NCBI RefSeq assembly: GCF_018687715.1
Contig: NC_056755.1
Coordinates: forward strand, 35,421,001-35,485,000
DNA from: Carya illinoinensis
Lineage: Eukaryota; Streptophyta; Magnoliopsida; Fagales; Juglandaceae
Direction: 5' to 3'
Length of the DNA: 64,000 nucleotides
The position numbers and the translations under genes were made by a program. The notes beneath the pieces were generated by a model. It was not told the origin of the DNA. It saw only the letters and a list, made by a program, of their open reading frames with translations, and searched no databases. Below are positions 23,022-35,189 of the stretch, one piece after another (position 1 is the stretch's first letter; every line of letters starts with the position of its first letter).

Positions 23022-25195
23022 TGTGATGACCCGCTTTTGAGTGTATTTTCGCTGAAATAATTATTTTTATTTTAATTAATATATCAGTTATTTTATTTTA
23101 ATTTATTTGCGTTTTAAAATTGGTTTTTAATTTAATTTAATTTATTTGAGGCTGTGTTTTATTTCTTTAAGTTGTTTTGTGGTTTTAATCTTTTTGGCGG
23201 TTTGTTTCGTTTTCCCGGAGTGAGGATTGGACCTCATGTCTTTTCACATCTTTTTCCTTTTTCCCTTTTTCCTTTTTTCTTTTTCCCTTCTTTTCCTTTT
23301 TCCTTCTTTTTTTTTTCTTTTTTCTTTTTTCTTTTCTCTCTTCTTCTCCCGCGTTCGGACCCCCCCATGCTCTCTCTCTCTCTCTCTCCTCCCTCTCCCT
23401 CACGCCGGCGTCACCTTCCCCAGCCCCTACCGCCGCCGTCCGGCCACCGTTCGGCCTCCCACCGGTCTCATTTTTTTCCTCTCCCTCCGGTGCACCACCC
23501 CTCCAAAACCCACCCCCAACCGGCCGGCCGTTTGGCCGGAAAAGCACCAAGAAGGGCGCACGGATTTTGCTCCGATCCGCCGCCGTCGCTCCACCTCCGG
23601 CCACCATTTCTTCACCACTTCATCACCGACTCCTTGCCGTCCTAACCCACCTATTTCCGGCCTCCAACGACCACCGGAACAGCTCCTACGAGCTTAGTTT
23701 CCGTTTTGGGTAATCCGGCCATTTTCGGCCATTCCGCCGCCACCCACGGCCGTTCACCACTTCCAATAGCTTCACAACCATCCCTAGACCATTCCCTATC
23801 AATCTCGTGTCCTAGTTTGTCCCCGTTCAAAAGTGGGTTTTTTTGAACCCACGGCCACAGTGAATTTTCACTGTGACGTTGCTGTTTTTCCGCCGTTTGC
23901 AACGCCGCTTGTTTTCTAAAATTGCCGTATAGCGCTGTAAGTATTTTCCAAACCCTATTTTCAGATTTTAATACATATTGCTCATTCACTTATTTACTGT
24001 TGTTGGTTGTTGATTCCAGACTGAGTCCGAGGAGTTTCGGGGGTCGGATGGATGGAGGACGGAGTTGTCTGTTTTATTGTTTTATGTTGTTTGATTATTT
24101 TATTATGCATTGTTATGGCATTACATGGTGCATGCACGTGTGTTTGTGAAATTGTGTGAAAAGTCTGTGTATTGGCGTGAGTGGTATTGCGGGTGCGTGT
24201 GTATCACGAGCCCAAGCCGGGATGAGTTATTATCTCGGTGGAGCTCCTCTGGTCACTCGGGAGCGGAATAAACTGAGTGATGTCCCCTGAGTTGTCGAGA
24301 GAGATGACGGGAGCGGGGCTAGGGGATGCTTGGCTACGAACGCGCCGGGCGCGGAACCGGGCATCGCCCTACTCACCGACTCCGTGGCCCTTCGCTGGCG
24401 AGGGCTAGAGGATGCTTGGCTACGCACGCGCGGGGCGCGGAACTGGGCATCGCTCGTTAGGTGTCACATGCGTGGTGGTACTCTACGGTGTGACACTGGA
24501 GCCAGGGTGTGCGGATGACCCCTAGGGGAGGTCATGGTGCATACGGTTAAAATTGGATAATGGTTTATGAGGCCAAATGAGACTTTTGGCGTGGGCCAGA
24601 TGGACTTCTGGCGAGATATTGGGCCGGATGGACTTCCGGCGAGATATTGGGCCAAATGGACTTTTGGCGGCCAAATGTGACTTTTGGCGTGTTTTTCAGA
24701 AAGGATATGCTTTTGGGCCAAATGGGTTTTTGGCGTGTGTGGAAAACTTGGGTTTTATGGGCTTTGTGCATTGGGCATGTTTCATGCATCTTGTTTGAGT
24801 TTTATGTGTTTTTATCTGGTAGTGTTTGGGTTATACTTACCTGCGGTACCATTCGTGGTTCCGTAGCTTTTGGTGCAGAGTTAGAGGACGAAGAGGAGGA
24901 GGCTGAGCCCGAGGATGCGGCTCCGCCGGGTTGCTGATGCTATCTTTTTTTATTTGTTCAAAACTGTATTTGTGTTTTGTAATATTTATCTATATACGTT
25001 TTAAACAGCTTGTATTACGTTAAGAAAAAATTCTGGTACTTAGTTATGACTTTCATTATCCGCTGCGTGTTTCTCTGTACACATCCGCTGCCTTACACAC
25101 ACTCGGCACCCGTCGATGGGATGGTGACCCGGGTTGTCACCATCCGGACGTCTCAATTTCCCCGTGTTCGGGCGTGGGGATTTGGGGGCGTCACA
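23022..25195 (+). repeat. 3' LTR of the Tekay element
   Basis: 2174 bp, nearly identical to 15696-17910. Its CT microsatellite is shorter and mixed. Point differences are mostly C/T and G/A transitions. Confidence 0.95.
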
Positions 25196-25219
25196 AAACT
25201 TGTGTGCCTAGGAGAGGGC

Positions 25220-25500
25220 TCAAGTTGGGCAGGTTTATGCCTGCATTGAGGAACACCAAGAGGAAGTTTGGAGTGAGGCTTTGTTGACTAGAACTAGCGT
25301 TGAGCAGCTCGTGGTGATGCTGGACCGGTTGGTGGTCGTGGGCCACGACTTCATGAGGGAGTCTGCTGACTCCCTGGGTGAGAAAAGGCCCCATAGCTCT
25401 GGAGTGAGGGAAGGTAAGAGGAGCCACTCTGAGCCTGCACTCTCTTATGGTGACCCCGGGAGGCCCAAGACTTCTTCTTGTGTGAGGAGCGAGCGCTAGA
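25220..25500 (+). pseudogene. Plus-strand ORF remnant opposite to Tat-1 pol
   Basis: A plus-strand frame reads through 'RTSVEQLVVMLDRLVVVGHD' and ends '..RPKTSSCVRSER' at TAG 25497-25499. It is on the strand opposite to Tat-1 pol and beyond its 3' repeat array. This is the position where Tat-2 in this window carries its antisense extra ORF. I do not recognise the protein; the position is the main argument that it is the Tat-1 counterpart. Confidence 0.35.
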
Positions 25501-25949
25501 CGCCTCGGCCTTTCCCATCGTCTTGACCCGGGCGTTGACCTTGCCTTTAGTGTAGAGGGTTGGTGCAAAGAGGGTGGAGGAGCATCTCAACCCATCCTTG
25601 CCAGATAGCTTTCAAGCCTTTATGTAGCAAGTAGAGGCTAACTTCGAGGTGACTCCATAGGTGGGCCACTCCCCTTTAGTGCTGAGCTCTTACCTCTACC
25701 CCATCAAGCAGTTTGAACTAGCCCATGGCATCATAGGGCGTGGACTAGGAACTTGACAAGGCCTTCTTCGTGGTCTTCCTGGATCCTGTACCCATGGGCT
25801 TTACCGCCATAGGGGCTTTGCATCTTGTACTCTGATGTAAATGAATTTAAGTAGTATGTTTTTCCTCAAGTTTTGTGCCATTCGCTCTTGTTCTCTTCCC
25901 CCCTCGTTCGTTTTTTTCCAACGCCGTCTGATGTTTGAACCACGCATAC

Positions 25950-27440
25950 CATTAGGTTAGGACTGCACATCCCATCACGGAAGGTCCCTAGATGGCTAGG
26001 TGGGACCTTCAATTGACCCCGTTGGGTGGCTTTTGGATGCCTAGGCGCAGGGGTAGAGCATCACCTTAAAGGACCAAATAGGATTTGAAATCGACCTTAC
26101 TGGGTGGTAAAAGAGGTCTAGGACACTTATGAGAGGTGTTCCCTCGTTCGCTAAGGCGCGAACGCGGAGCCTCACCTTGTGGAAGTAGGTAGGGTTTGAA
26201 ATCAATCGAGTTGGGTGGCGTTTGATGCCTAGGCACTAGCTCAGAGCATTGCCTTAAAGAACTAGTGGGATTTGAAATCCATCGAGCTGGATAACGTTCA
26301 GACGCCTAGGCGCAAGCATGGAGCATAGCCTTAAAGGACCATGCAAGATCTCAAATTGATTGCATTGGGTGGTGATGAAGGACTGGGACACTTATGAGAG
26401 GTATTCCCTCCCTTGTTTGTCGAGACGCGAGCATGGAGCTTTGCCCTAAGGAACTAGGTGGGATTTGAAATCAACCACACTGGGTGGCAAAGAGGGACTG
26501 TGATACTTATGGAAAGAGTTCCCTCCCTTGTCTACAGAGGTGCGAGCATGGAGCTTCGCCTTGAGGAATCAGGTTGGATCTGAAATCAATTGCACTCAAT
26601 GGCATTTGGACACCTAGGCATGAGCTTGGAACATCGCCTTAAAGGACCAGGTGAGATCTGAAACTGACCGTGGTGGGTGTTATTCATATGCCTAGGCACG
26701 AGTATGGAGTATTGCTTTAAAATACTAGGTGGGATCTAAAATCGACTGCGTTGGGTGGTGATGAGTGACTTGGACACTTATGAGAGGTGTTCCATCCTTT
26801 GTCTACCAAGATGCAAACACGAGCCTCGCCTTGAGGCACTAGGCGGGATCTAAAATTGACCACGTTGGGTGGCGTTCGGATGCTTAGGCACAAGCGTAGA
26901 GCATCATCCTAAAGGACCAGGGTGGGTCTTTAATCGATCATGCTGGATGGCAAGAAGGGACTGAGACACTTATGAGAGGTGTTTCCTCCCTTGTCCGTCG
27001 AGGTTTGAGCACGTAGCTTCACCCTGAGGAACTAGGTTAGATCTAAAATAGACTGCGATGGGTGGCATTCGGAGCATCTTCCTAAAGAACCAAGCGGGAT
27101 TTGAAATCCACCGCACTGGGTAGCAGGGAGAGACTGGGACACTTATGAGAGGTCATCTGTTCCTTGTCCACCAAAGTGCAAGTGTGTAGCTTAGCCTTGA
27201 GAAACCAGACAGGATCTAAAAAGATTATATTGGGTGGCATTCAGACACCTAGGCGTGAGTGTGGAGCATCGCTATAAAGGACCAAACAGGATCTAAAATC
27301 AAGTGTGTTGGATGATGATGGGGGATTGAGACGCTTATGAAAGGTGTTACCACCCTTGTCTGCCCAGGCGTGAGCCTGAAACATTACACTAAGGAACCAA
27401 GTGGGACTGAAATCAATTGCACTGGTTTGTGCCTAGGCCC
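25950..27440. repeat. Degenerate tandem-repeat array in the Tat-1 3' region
   Basis: Two related unit types alternate. One contains 'ggacacttatgagaggtgtt' (seen near 26118, 26388, 26490, 26774, 26966, 27136 and 27330). The other contains 'gatgcctaggcgcgagc' then 'gagcatcgccttaaagga' and 'tgggtggc'. Units are roughly 75-110 bp and substantially diverged. The array begins about 100 bp beyond the integrase stop, where Tat elements are known to carry hypervariable 3'-UTR tandem repeats. Confidence 0.8.
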
Positions 27441-27535
27441 TAGACTCCCAAAGGGCTTTCTTAGCAAGTGAGCACAGTGATATGTCAATGAAATACAAGT
27501 AACAAAATCTTTTATTGAAGGTCAATCCGAGGGGT

Positions 27536-28720
27536 CTACTCCCCTCTTACATAGTCTTTATGCATAATGTTTTTAAAATGCCCCGCATTCCATAGGTGTG
27601 ATAGCTCCTTCCCCTTGGTATCTTTTAGCCAGAATACTCCAAGTCTCCTGCAGGTAGTGACTACGTATTTCCCCTCCCACTTCGGGCCCAGCTTTTCCTC
27701 TTCCTGGGTCGTCACCTCAATTTCCCTCAGTACCAGATCTCCTTTCTTGAACGACTGGGGCCTAACCCTTTGGTTAAAGTATCGCTTTGCTTTTCTCTTG
27801 TCTATCATCATCTTGACGTCGGCTTTATCTTTAATATCTTCTACCAAGTCTAGGTTCGTGCGCAATCCTTCTTCATTCACTCATTCCTCGAAATGTTGAA
27901 CTTGGAAGGTACATGCCTACCTCCATCGGGATGACCGCCTCGCTCCCATACACTAACATAAATGGGGTCTACCCGATGGGGGTCTTTACCCTGGGAAGGT
28001 CTTCTGCCCAAGCCCTTTTCTTGGGTGTTAATTTTTCCTTCAGGATTCCGTCTAGGGTTTTGTTGGTTACCTTTACTTGCCTGTTAGCTTGGGGGTGCCC
28101 TGGGAAAGAATACTTGACCTTTATGACCAGCTTTCTTCACCAATTCCTGTAGTGGTTAGAATCAAACCGCTTCCCGTAGTTAGCGATGATGACTTGGGGT
28201 ATGCCTATCGGTAGACCAAAACTTTCCATAGAAATCGAGTCACACTAGTGGCGATGATTGTTGCGAAGGATTCCGTCTCCACCCCCTTCGTGATGTAGTC
28301 TACAGCTACTAAGATGAACCTTGCACAACTTTTTTCCCATGACATTGGCCCCACGGTGTCCAATCTCTACTGCATGAATGGTTAGGGGGAGGTGGTGAAT
28401 GTCATTTCTTTGGGAGGGCAATGTGGGATCGACAAGTGCACCTAGCACTACTTGCACTTTCGCACGAATTCCTTTGCGTACTTAAGGGCTTAGGGCCAAT
28501 AAAAACCCTCTCTCAATGCCTATACTGCCAAGTTCCTCTTGCTCAAATGGTTTTCACTTACACTTTTATGTATCTCTGCCATGACATACTATTTTTCCTT
28601 TGGGGAGATACAACTGTGAAAGAACCAGAGAAGCCTGGCTTGTATTGCTTTTCGTCCACCAAAGTGTATCGAGTGACCTTTTTCTTCACCCACCTCACCT
28701 ATTTCTTCTGAGTCGGTAGC
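27536..28720 (-). pseudogene. Tat-1 integrase, decayed
   Basis: The last 114-codon segment (27880-27536) includes KAKRYFNQRVRPQSFKKGDL and then GPKWEGKYVV and LSHLWNAGHFK, the C-terminal integrase of Tat elements. Upstream, about 28250-28480 gives 'PPKEMTFTTSP' and 'KFILVAVDY'-like core sequence with stops. Several frameshifts separate the pieces. No chromodomain follows, as expected for Tat rather than chromoviruses. Confidence 0.8.
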
Positions 28721-28950
28721 TCTCTGGTGGCCAAGAATTGATTTCTCTCACACCCCTAGTGTGGCACATCTTCCACTTCTGTTACCACCCCCACGACCAG
28801 GACTTCCACTACTCTGGTGAATGCTTCCCACGATAATTCAGCATCATCCATTCTCAAGGCAACCTTGGCTAGTCAATCTGTCCTTTAGCTATCTTTTCGA
28901 GGGATTCGCTCATTGTTGAAGCTCCTGGATCAGTTGCACTCCTCCCATAC

Positions 28951-29440
28951 TCATTGAAGGTAAAGTTGGAGATTTTCACTTTTTGCGACGTATGTTCTTT
29001 TAACCTGGTTCATCACCACCTCAAAGTTCGACGATGGTGACCTTGCTAGCAAAGCTTCGAATTTTGCTTTGTTGTTGGTGGTCTTGAATCCGAGTCTAAT
29101 CGAGTGGTAGGTTTCCTTGCCCTTGTCAGATACTATATACACTTCCATGCCCCTGCCTTTTCTGGCATGTTGATATGTCAATGTAGATATGCCACTAGTC
29201 ACCCTTCGGCAAGAAGGGCGTTTCCTCGATAGGTCCTGTCATCTCATAGATGAAATCTGCCAAGGGCTTCCCCTTGATTGCACTTCTCCTCCAAAACCAA
29301 TGCCACCGAGACTGCGACGACCGTTACTAATTGGTAGATATACATTGTCTCTTTGCATCATTTGGCTTAGCAGGGGTGGGTTGGTGAGGTATTCCTTGAG
29401 TTGGACAATGCCTTCTAGCAGTCGTTGTTCCATTGGTGGG
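28951..29440 (-). pseudogene. Tat-1 RNase H region, decayed
   Basis: 29433-29239 contains 'EGIVQLKEYLTNPPLLSQM' and '..VYLPISN', the tether/RNase H start. 29202-28951 contains 'YHSIRLGFKTTNNKAKFEAL', the signature of the second, archaeal-like RNase H found in Tat elements. Frames are broken between these pieces. Confidence 0.7.
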
Positions 29441-29499
29441 CCTTTCGTAACACTTAAAAGAATGGTGCAAATTTATCGGTCGACTGGGAGATGAACCGA

Positions 29500-30488
29500 T
29501 TGAATGTTGCGATTCTACTCGCCTGACGGTGTGGGGGACTTCATATTGATCACAACCTGAATCTTCTTTGGGTTAGCCTTAATGCTCCTTCATGAAACCA
29601 TGAATCCTAGGAACTTTCCAAATCCCACTCCGAAAGGCATTTGATAGGGTTAAGTTTCATTTCATATTTCCAAAGGATTGTGAAGGCCTCCCTCAAGTCC
29701 CCACCATGTCCCTCCAAATCTTTGCTCTTAACTAATAGGTTGTCAACATATACTTCCACGTTGCAGCTGATCTGCTGTTAAAACATCTAGTTCACTAGTC
29801 TTTGGTCGGTGGCCCTATAATGTTTTAAGCTGAAGGGATTCACCTGGTAGTAGTGGAGACCTCGGTCTGTGATGAAGGCGGTCTTATCCTCGTCTCTTGG
29901 TGCATCTGGATATGATTGTATTCGAAGTAGGTGTTCATGAAGCTCAACATTTTGTGCCCAACTGTTAAGTCGACAATTAGGTTGAGGCGCGGTTAGGGGA
30001 AGCTATCCTTCAGGGCATGCCTTGTTCAGAATTGAGAAATCTATGCACATTCTCCATTTTCCATTCAACTTATGCACCAGGACCATGTTGGAAATTAATT
30101 TTGGGTAATGGGCTTCCTGGAAAGAAATTTCGACCACTTCTGCTATTGTCGCATACTTTTTCGCACTAAAGCTGCGCCTCTTGTGCCGTACCTTTCTCGC
30201 GTTGGAGTTCACACTCAGGTGATGCTCGATTATGTTTTTGTCAATCCTAGGCATATCTTCATGATGCCAAATGAACACGTTATAGTGCTTGATGAGGATT
30301 TGTATTAATTGGGATCTTGTTTCGTTATCCATCGTCTTCCATATTCTCACTCGCCTCTCCGGGTGGGAGACATTTAGGGATAGCAATTTGAGGAACTTGT
30401 CTGTCTCTCCCTGTTTTAGGTTTTGCTTGTCCCGAATTTCTGCTTCTTGATCGATAAGTTCTGGGGGCGAGGGTAGATTTGCTGGCAC
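29500..30488 (-). pseudogene. Tat-1 reverse transcriptase, decayed
   Basis: The open segment 30488-30003 starts MPANLPSPPELIDQEAE and includes 'WHHEDMPRIDKNIIEHHLSV', 'NMVLVHKLNGKWRMCIDFSI' and 'LNKACPEG'. Past a stop, the RT palm continues out of frame ('LSFMNTY', 'NHIQMH'). The catalytic Y-x-D-D motif at 29739-29750 reads Y-V-D-N, so the second catalytic Asp is lost as well. Confidence 0.8.
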
Positions 30489-30499
30489 AATACGGGTTT

Positions 30500-31455
30500 G
30501 TTTTGTCGTGCATTCCCCCCTTTGGCTTGCTAAGGCCCCTTTTCCCTTAGGGGCGACTTCGTTGCTTCATTTCTTGATTCTAGCGTAGGATTCGTTGTTT
30601 GCTCCTTGGTCTCCATATACACCCTCCAGGCTGGCTGGTGTGGTTTTACAGTCATGGCTTTTAACTGTGTGGTAGTGGCTGGTGCACAAAAGGTATGCTG
30701 ACCCTGTTAGACTGAAATAAATTCTGATTCTATAGTCGGTGCCAATTGTTGAAGAGTATATTGTAGCATTCGGGCCATGATGGATCTCTTATACTTGGGG
30801 AGAGGAAGGAAAAGTGGTAGGGGGTGGTCGAATCACCTATGATGACAAAGTTAGCGCCTCCAGGGAATAACCTAAAAAATGAGAAGTTGAAAGCAAAATC
30901 CTTAAAAGGGTAGAAGTTATCGATTCTTTGTTCTTTCTTCCTATTTTGTTTCCAACTTCCCCTCATCGGGTCTTTTTTCCCTAGTCTTCTAGGCAGTTGC
31001 ATTTAATGGGGCTTCCCCTGCTTGTCGAGAATTGAATCTTCTGTCGGGATTCCTGCCTGGATACCTTGTTGGCACATTTAATGCAGTTATCCTTCTTCTA
31101 ACACGATTCGGGCTGAGGCCCCGCTCGTGCATGTATTGGTCCAATTCTCCTTTGCAAGAGATCGAGCCAGGCTAGGCTCACTTACCTCTAGCCTTAAGAG
31201 TCCTTAGGTGCTTGCCAGGACCATAGAGAAAAATACTCATTCCACTACTATTAATAGATTTTTCATCTCATTTCATTTATCAAATATCCTATTTCTAAAT
31301 CCAACACAAGAGGAAGCAAACCCAAAAAACTCACCTAAAGGGAAGAAAACCCAACGTAATACAAAATCAGGTTCAAGAATTAGTGAGAGAGATCCTTAAC
31401 AACCAACCAACAACTCAAACAAGTTATGGAGACAAACAAAAACACAATGAGAGAC
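30500..31455. other. No feature recognised
   Basis: Sequence upstream of the Tat-1 RT segment. By position it should derive from protease/gag or leader sequence, but I recognise no domain on either strand. Confidence 0.5.
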
Positions 31456-31461
31456 GACATG

Positions 31462-31789
31462 CACTACAAGAAAAAATAGCATTTGCGGTTACTTTTATTT
31501 CCAACTATTAAATTATTGTCGCAAAAAAGTTATTTTAATATTTTAAAAAAATTTTGTGTCCATTTGGAAAGTCACTAGAAAAAATCACTATTTCCGACAA
31601 TTTTTTGTTCTCCGGAAATAATATGGTCACAAATACCCCATTTGGTAATTTTGATGTCGTTATAATAACTTATTCGTTGTTACATTTTGTTGTTACAGCA
31701 GAAGTTTCTAGATTTCACTTATTACAGTGACTTAATAAGTTGTAAAATCCCCTATTTGCCTCCCATGTGTTATTCTCCCACACTTTTTC

Positions 31790-31870
<81 letters not shown>

Positions 31871-31978
31871 GTTCTACACGGGGTTTTCAGATCATTGCCA
31901 TCGCCGCCTTCTGTGCTTCTCGCCAACCCCAGTGAGTTTCTCTTCGAAACTTTTCTATGTATTTAGGCTCCATCAATT

Positions 31979-32019
<41 letters not shown>

Positions 32020-34007
32020 ACTCTCACTCGTTTCTACGTATCAAAAAAGAAAAAAATTCTCACTTGTTTCTCTTTACATTCGCCCTGAATACATGTGAAT
32101 ATTGGTTGAGATTTTTTTTTTTGTTTGGCCAATGTTTATGAATTAGGCATATTGAAATGCATTGCTACCTCCATTTTTGTCTGTTTGGATGAGCTCAATC
32201 ACATTTGTCATGTTCTGCATATGGTGTTTAGTTGAATAATGCCTCCTCGGTTCATACAACAATATACTTGATGGGAAGAATGATCTAGAGTATGGGTAAG
32301 TCTCTTTAAATTGCTTGATCGAAAAGCACCTGTGATAAACAAAGTGTGAGGTGAGTTACGAGAGATTTTGTGAGGAAAAAGATTATGTAACATATTACTA
32401 GATTATGGAACTTATATGATGATTGGAAGAACAATGTAGAAAAAATAGGAAAACTCTACCTTAATACACTTTTAGGTATTTCTTTCTTTCTTGGTTCTCC
32501 TCCTCTTCAAGGCTTTTGGAAATTAGATCAAAATCCATATAGAAAAAACCAGGCTGTAGCATATAGAACACCAAGTCTCCTAAGTTCATGGAGGGAAAAT
32601 GTTAGCTAGATCTGAAAATTAAACACCGCTAAAAATTAAACACCAAGTCTCTTGAGCAAAGTCCAAGCATATAGAATATTCCCTTTAGCATCTATTATTG
32701 ATCTGCAACAACTTTAACCAATTAAAATACAGCAATTGAAGACAACTGATAAGTCTAAGCATAATTTTGGCCCATCTTCTTAGCACCAAATTATATAAAG
32801 TACACTCTAGATAAAATGAATCCATTCCATTCTTGCATATGTTACTTTGTGTGACAGCTATAAGTTGATAATGCTTCATGAATATTCTTAACTAGAAGAA
32901 GAAGAAAAAGAAGCAGATTCTTGAAGCTCAGAGACTCTCACCTCGGGTACATCAAATTCAAACATAAGATACGTAAAGCATGCTAGATATAGGCCATAGG
33001 TCCATTTAATTAGTCTGGTGACAAAATTTTAATTTGCTTCATTCAATTTGCCATACCCTAAATGATGAAGGGGAAAGCTAGGCTATCGAAACAAAGTATG
33101 AAAATGGGAACCATACCGTAAATGATACGATTCATATGCAAAGGGGATGATTAAAATAGTGCAGTCAATTGGATCATCTATATGTTCTAAAATGATGCAA
33201 AATGCACCGAAAAGCTTACAAAACAAACTCAGCTCTACTAAAACTTAACCAGTCTATCGCATACTAACTTTTTTGTCTAATCAAGTGTGATATAGCCATG
33301 TTCAAGAAGAAGAAATTTTTTAATAAATAAGCAAAAAATATGGAAAGGAGGAGCTAATATTTAGGACAAAAATGTGTATTAGTATTATAACATGACACCT
33401 ATAAATAGAACATAATTTATTGTTGAGGTCTCCTTTAATTCATACTCTATCATCAGTAAATATTAGCAACTCAAGGTTTATCCATGTTAGGCTGTAAGTT
33501 GTGATCCAACTTCACATAATTATGAAGGAAAAATCCAGGTTTATCCTTGTTCAACATCATTTATATTGGTTTTTGGATTGAGCTATGGCTATATATAATG
33601 TTGGCAAGAAAATATAAATTTCTCCAAATTTAGCATTTTTTAATTTATTAGCAAACAATTCATTGCCATAAAAGAAATAAATATCAGGAAAAAAAACAAC
33701 CACACACTACAAATAAATTTTGTTGGTTTCAAAACGCCAAGAAATTATTCTGGAAACGGCAAGAGTATTTGTGGCGAAAAAATAGAGTATTTGCATCGAA
33801 TACCCATTGCCTGAAATAAACAAATAAATTTTGACAAACCTTTTTGCGACAAAATTTTATCACATTAGCGGCTATTATTTTCACCGTAAATTATGGATAT
33901 TTTTGTCAATTTGAAAAATTTTCGAAAAAACTTTTACTTGGCTGGTTGGAAGCGGTTATTTGGCGGCGATATTTTCTATATCTCCCGGAAACTTATTTCA
34001 TGTAGTG
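31462..34007. mobile_element. Non-autonomous CACTA (En/Spm-type) element with ATG target duplication
   Basis: It begins CACTACAAGAAAAAA and ends with the reverse complement of CACTACATGAAATAA, matching at 13 of 15 positions. ATG flanks both ends (31459-31461 and 34008-34010), the 3-bp duplication expected for CACTA elements. Subterminal regions carry short motifs such as 'ttgcggtt', 'gtcgcaaa' and 'ttgcgaca'. No transposase frame is present in the 2546 bp, which include two CT microsatellites. A second CACTAC at 33705 could be the start of a smaller nested 303-bp element sharing the right end, but its flank does not match. Confidence 0.72.
31794..31867. repeat. (TC)n microsatellite
   Basis: About 37 perfect TC units. 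A second run lies at 31982-32014. Overlapping Ser-Leu frames are artefacts of the repeat. Confidence 0.95.
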
Positions 34008-34763
34008 ATGGGTTATCAACATATTCTAATGAAAGCGGTCTTGGAGTGTTTGCAACCGTTTTGTTTCACACGAGTTCGACAAATCATTCAGCTTGAAATT
34101 TTTGTGTTGGATTTGGTTATTTCAACATTAGATTTTATTAATGTTTCTACATCTCAACAGTAAACATCCTTAGAATTTGCCCACGCACATTCGATAGAAA
34201 GTGACAGCAGCAAATGTGGGGTTCGATTCAATCTTCTCAATGGAGCGGCAATAATAATATTGGAGAGATGTTTGGTTATATATGGAAAATACTAAGAAAA
34301 GGAGTGCGAAAGAATTAAATCATGTTTCTCACTACAAAAAATCTTACCATGCTTTAGAAATATCTTCTTGCTTTTTATTTAGAATGTAAGTCTTGTATAT
34401 TCTTTTTAAAAATAATAAATTTTATCATAAAAATGTGATTTCTTTTAATAACGTTTTCCTGTTGCGACTCTTTTTTTAAAATAAAAAAAATAAAAAATTA
34501 TACAGGACTTGCACTCTCTAAATTAGCACAAATTATCTTCCTTGAAAGTGATCACAAGAACATTTAAGTTATAGAGAAAAAAAAAAATTTCATTCTAGAT
34601 TTGTTTTCTTTTATTTTTCATTATATATGTTAAATAGTTTTATTTATCAAAAGTATTTTTAAAAATATGTGGTATCAACGAATGTGATTAGAGGTGATAA
34701 AATTATGATAAAAAGTATATAATTGCTATAAGGTTATGTTGGATTTTTTAGATTAATGAACGT

Positions 34764-34903
34764 CACTACAAGATAAACAGATTTTTGTGACTAAAATTTT
34801 GTAACAAAGATGACTATTTTCGACAAAAATGAGTACGTTTTCGTTGAAAATAATTTTTTTGACTGCAAAATTTTAATCGTAAAAACTTATTTTTCTTGTA
34901 GTT
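34764..34903. mobile_element. 140-bp MITE with CACTA-like ends
   Basis: It begins CACTACAAGATAAACAG and the reverse complement of its right end is AACTACAAGAAAAATAAG. The inverted similarity extends about 40 bp to 'taaaattttg'. AACGT lies directly on both sides (34759-34763 and 34904-34908). The terminal sequence is CACTA-like, but a 5-bp duplication is unusual for that superfamily. Confidence 0.6.
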
Positions 34904-35189
34904 AACGTAAGAGATTAATATTACATAAGTAGGGTTTCGAATATTGAAAATGCAATTAAAATTGACTGCATTCCACCGATTCTTTGGCATCCACAATATT
35001 GTTTTACCTTTTTGTTTTGGCGTGAATGATGGTTGCCTCTCACCAAAAAGGATATATGATAGTTGTATTGTCTACTTCTTTATGACTTGGTCTTTCCTTG
35101 CAAGTGGATATGGCTGAAGCAATCATGAAAGCTTAGACGCTACATTTTACCTTGCAATTAATTTCTTTTTAACGTCTTGCAGCATTTAA

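Larger units (their letters stand above)
15691..25200 (+). mobile_element. Complete Ty3/gypsy chromovirus, Tekay/Del type, with TSDs
   Basis: The element proper is 15696-25195 (9500 bp). It starts TGTGATGACCC and ends GGGCGTCACA, and is flanked by the 5-bp duplication AAACT at 15691-15695 and 25196-25200. It has two LTRs of about 2.2 kb, a tRNA-iMet primer binding site, gag with a CCHC knuckle, protease, RT, RNase H, integrase with GPF motif, a C-terminal chromodomain, and a polypurine tract. Long LTRs, chromodomain and RT sequence fit the Tekay/Del lineage. LTR divergence is low (about 20 substitutions by eye apart from microsatellite length), so insertion is recent. Despite this, gag and pol carry nonsense mutations and a frameshift, so this copy is defective. 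Confidence 0.95.
25201..31455 (-). mobile_element. Tat-1: decayed Ty3/gypsy Tat-type element, pol on the minus strand
   Basis: Reading leftwards from 30490, RT, RNase H and integrase follow in gypsy order, ending at 27536. A long repeat array (25950-27440) and a plus-strand ORF remnant (25220-25500) come next. The RT and integrase sequences ('WHHEDMPRID', 'NGKWRMCIDF', 'WPFMQ.RLDTVGPM'-like) are those of the Tat lineage. Gag, protease and clean LTRs are not recognisable, so the element is truncated or too decayed. 30500-31455 holds no identifiable domain. Confidence 0.75.

Noticed and set aside
25281..25590. Minus-strand frames over the plus-strand ORF remnant
   Set aside because: Antisense shadows with no domain resemblance.
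31687..32141. Two Ser-Leu-rich frames at the TC microsatellites
   Set aside because: Pure microsatellite translation within the CACTA element.
33705..34007. Alternative 303-bp CACTA-like MITE sharing the right end of the larger element
   Set aside because: Left flank (ACA) does not match the right flank (ATG), whereas the 31462 start does.
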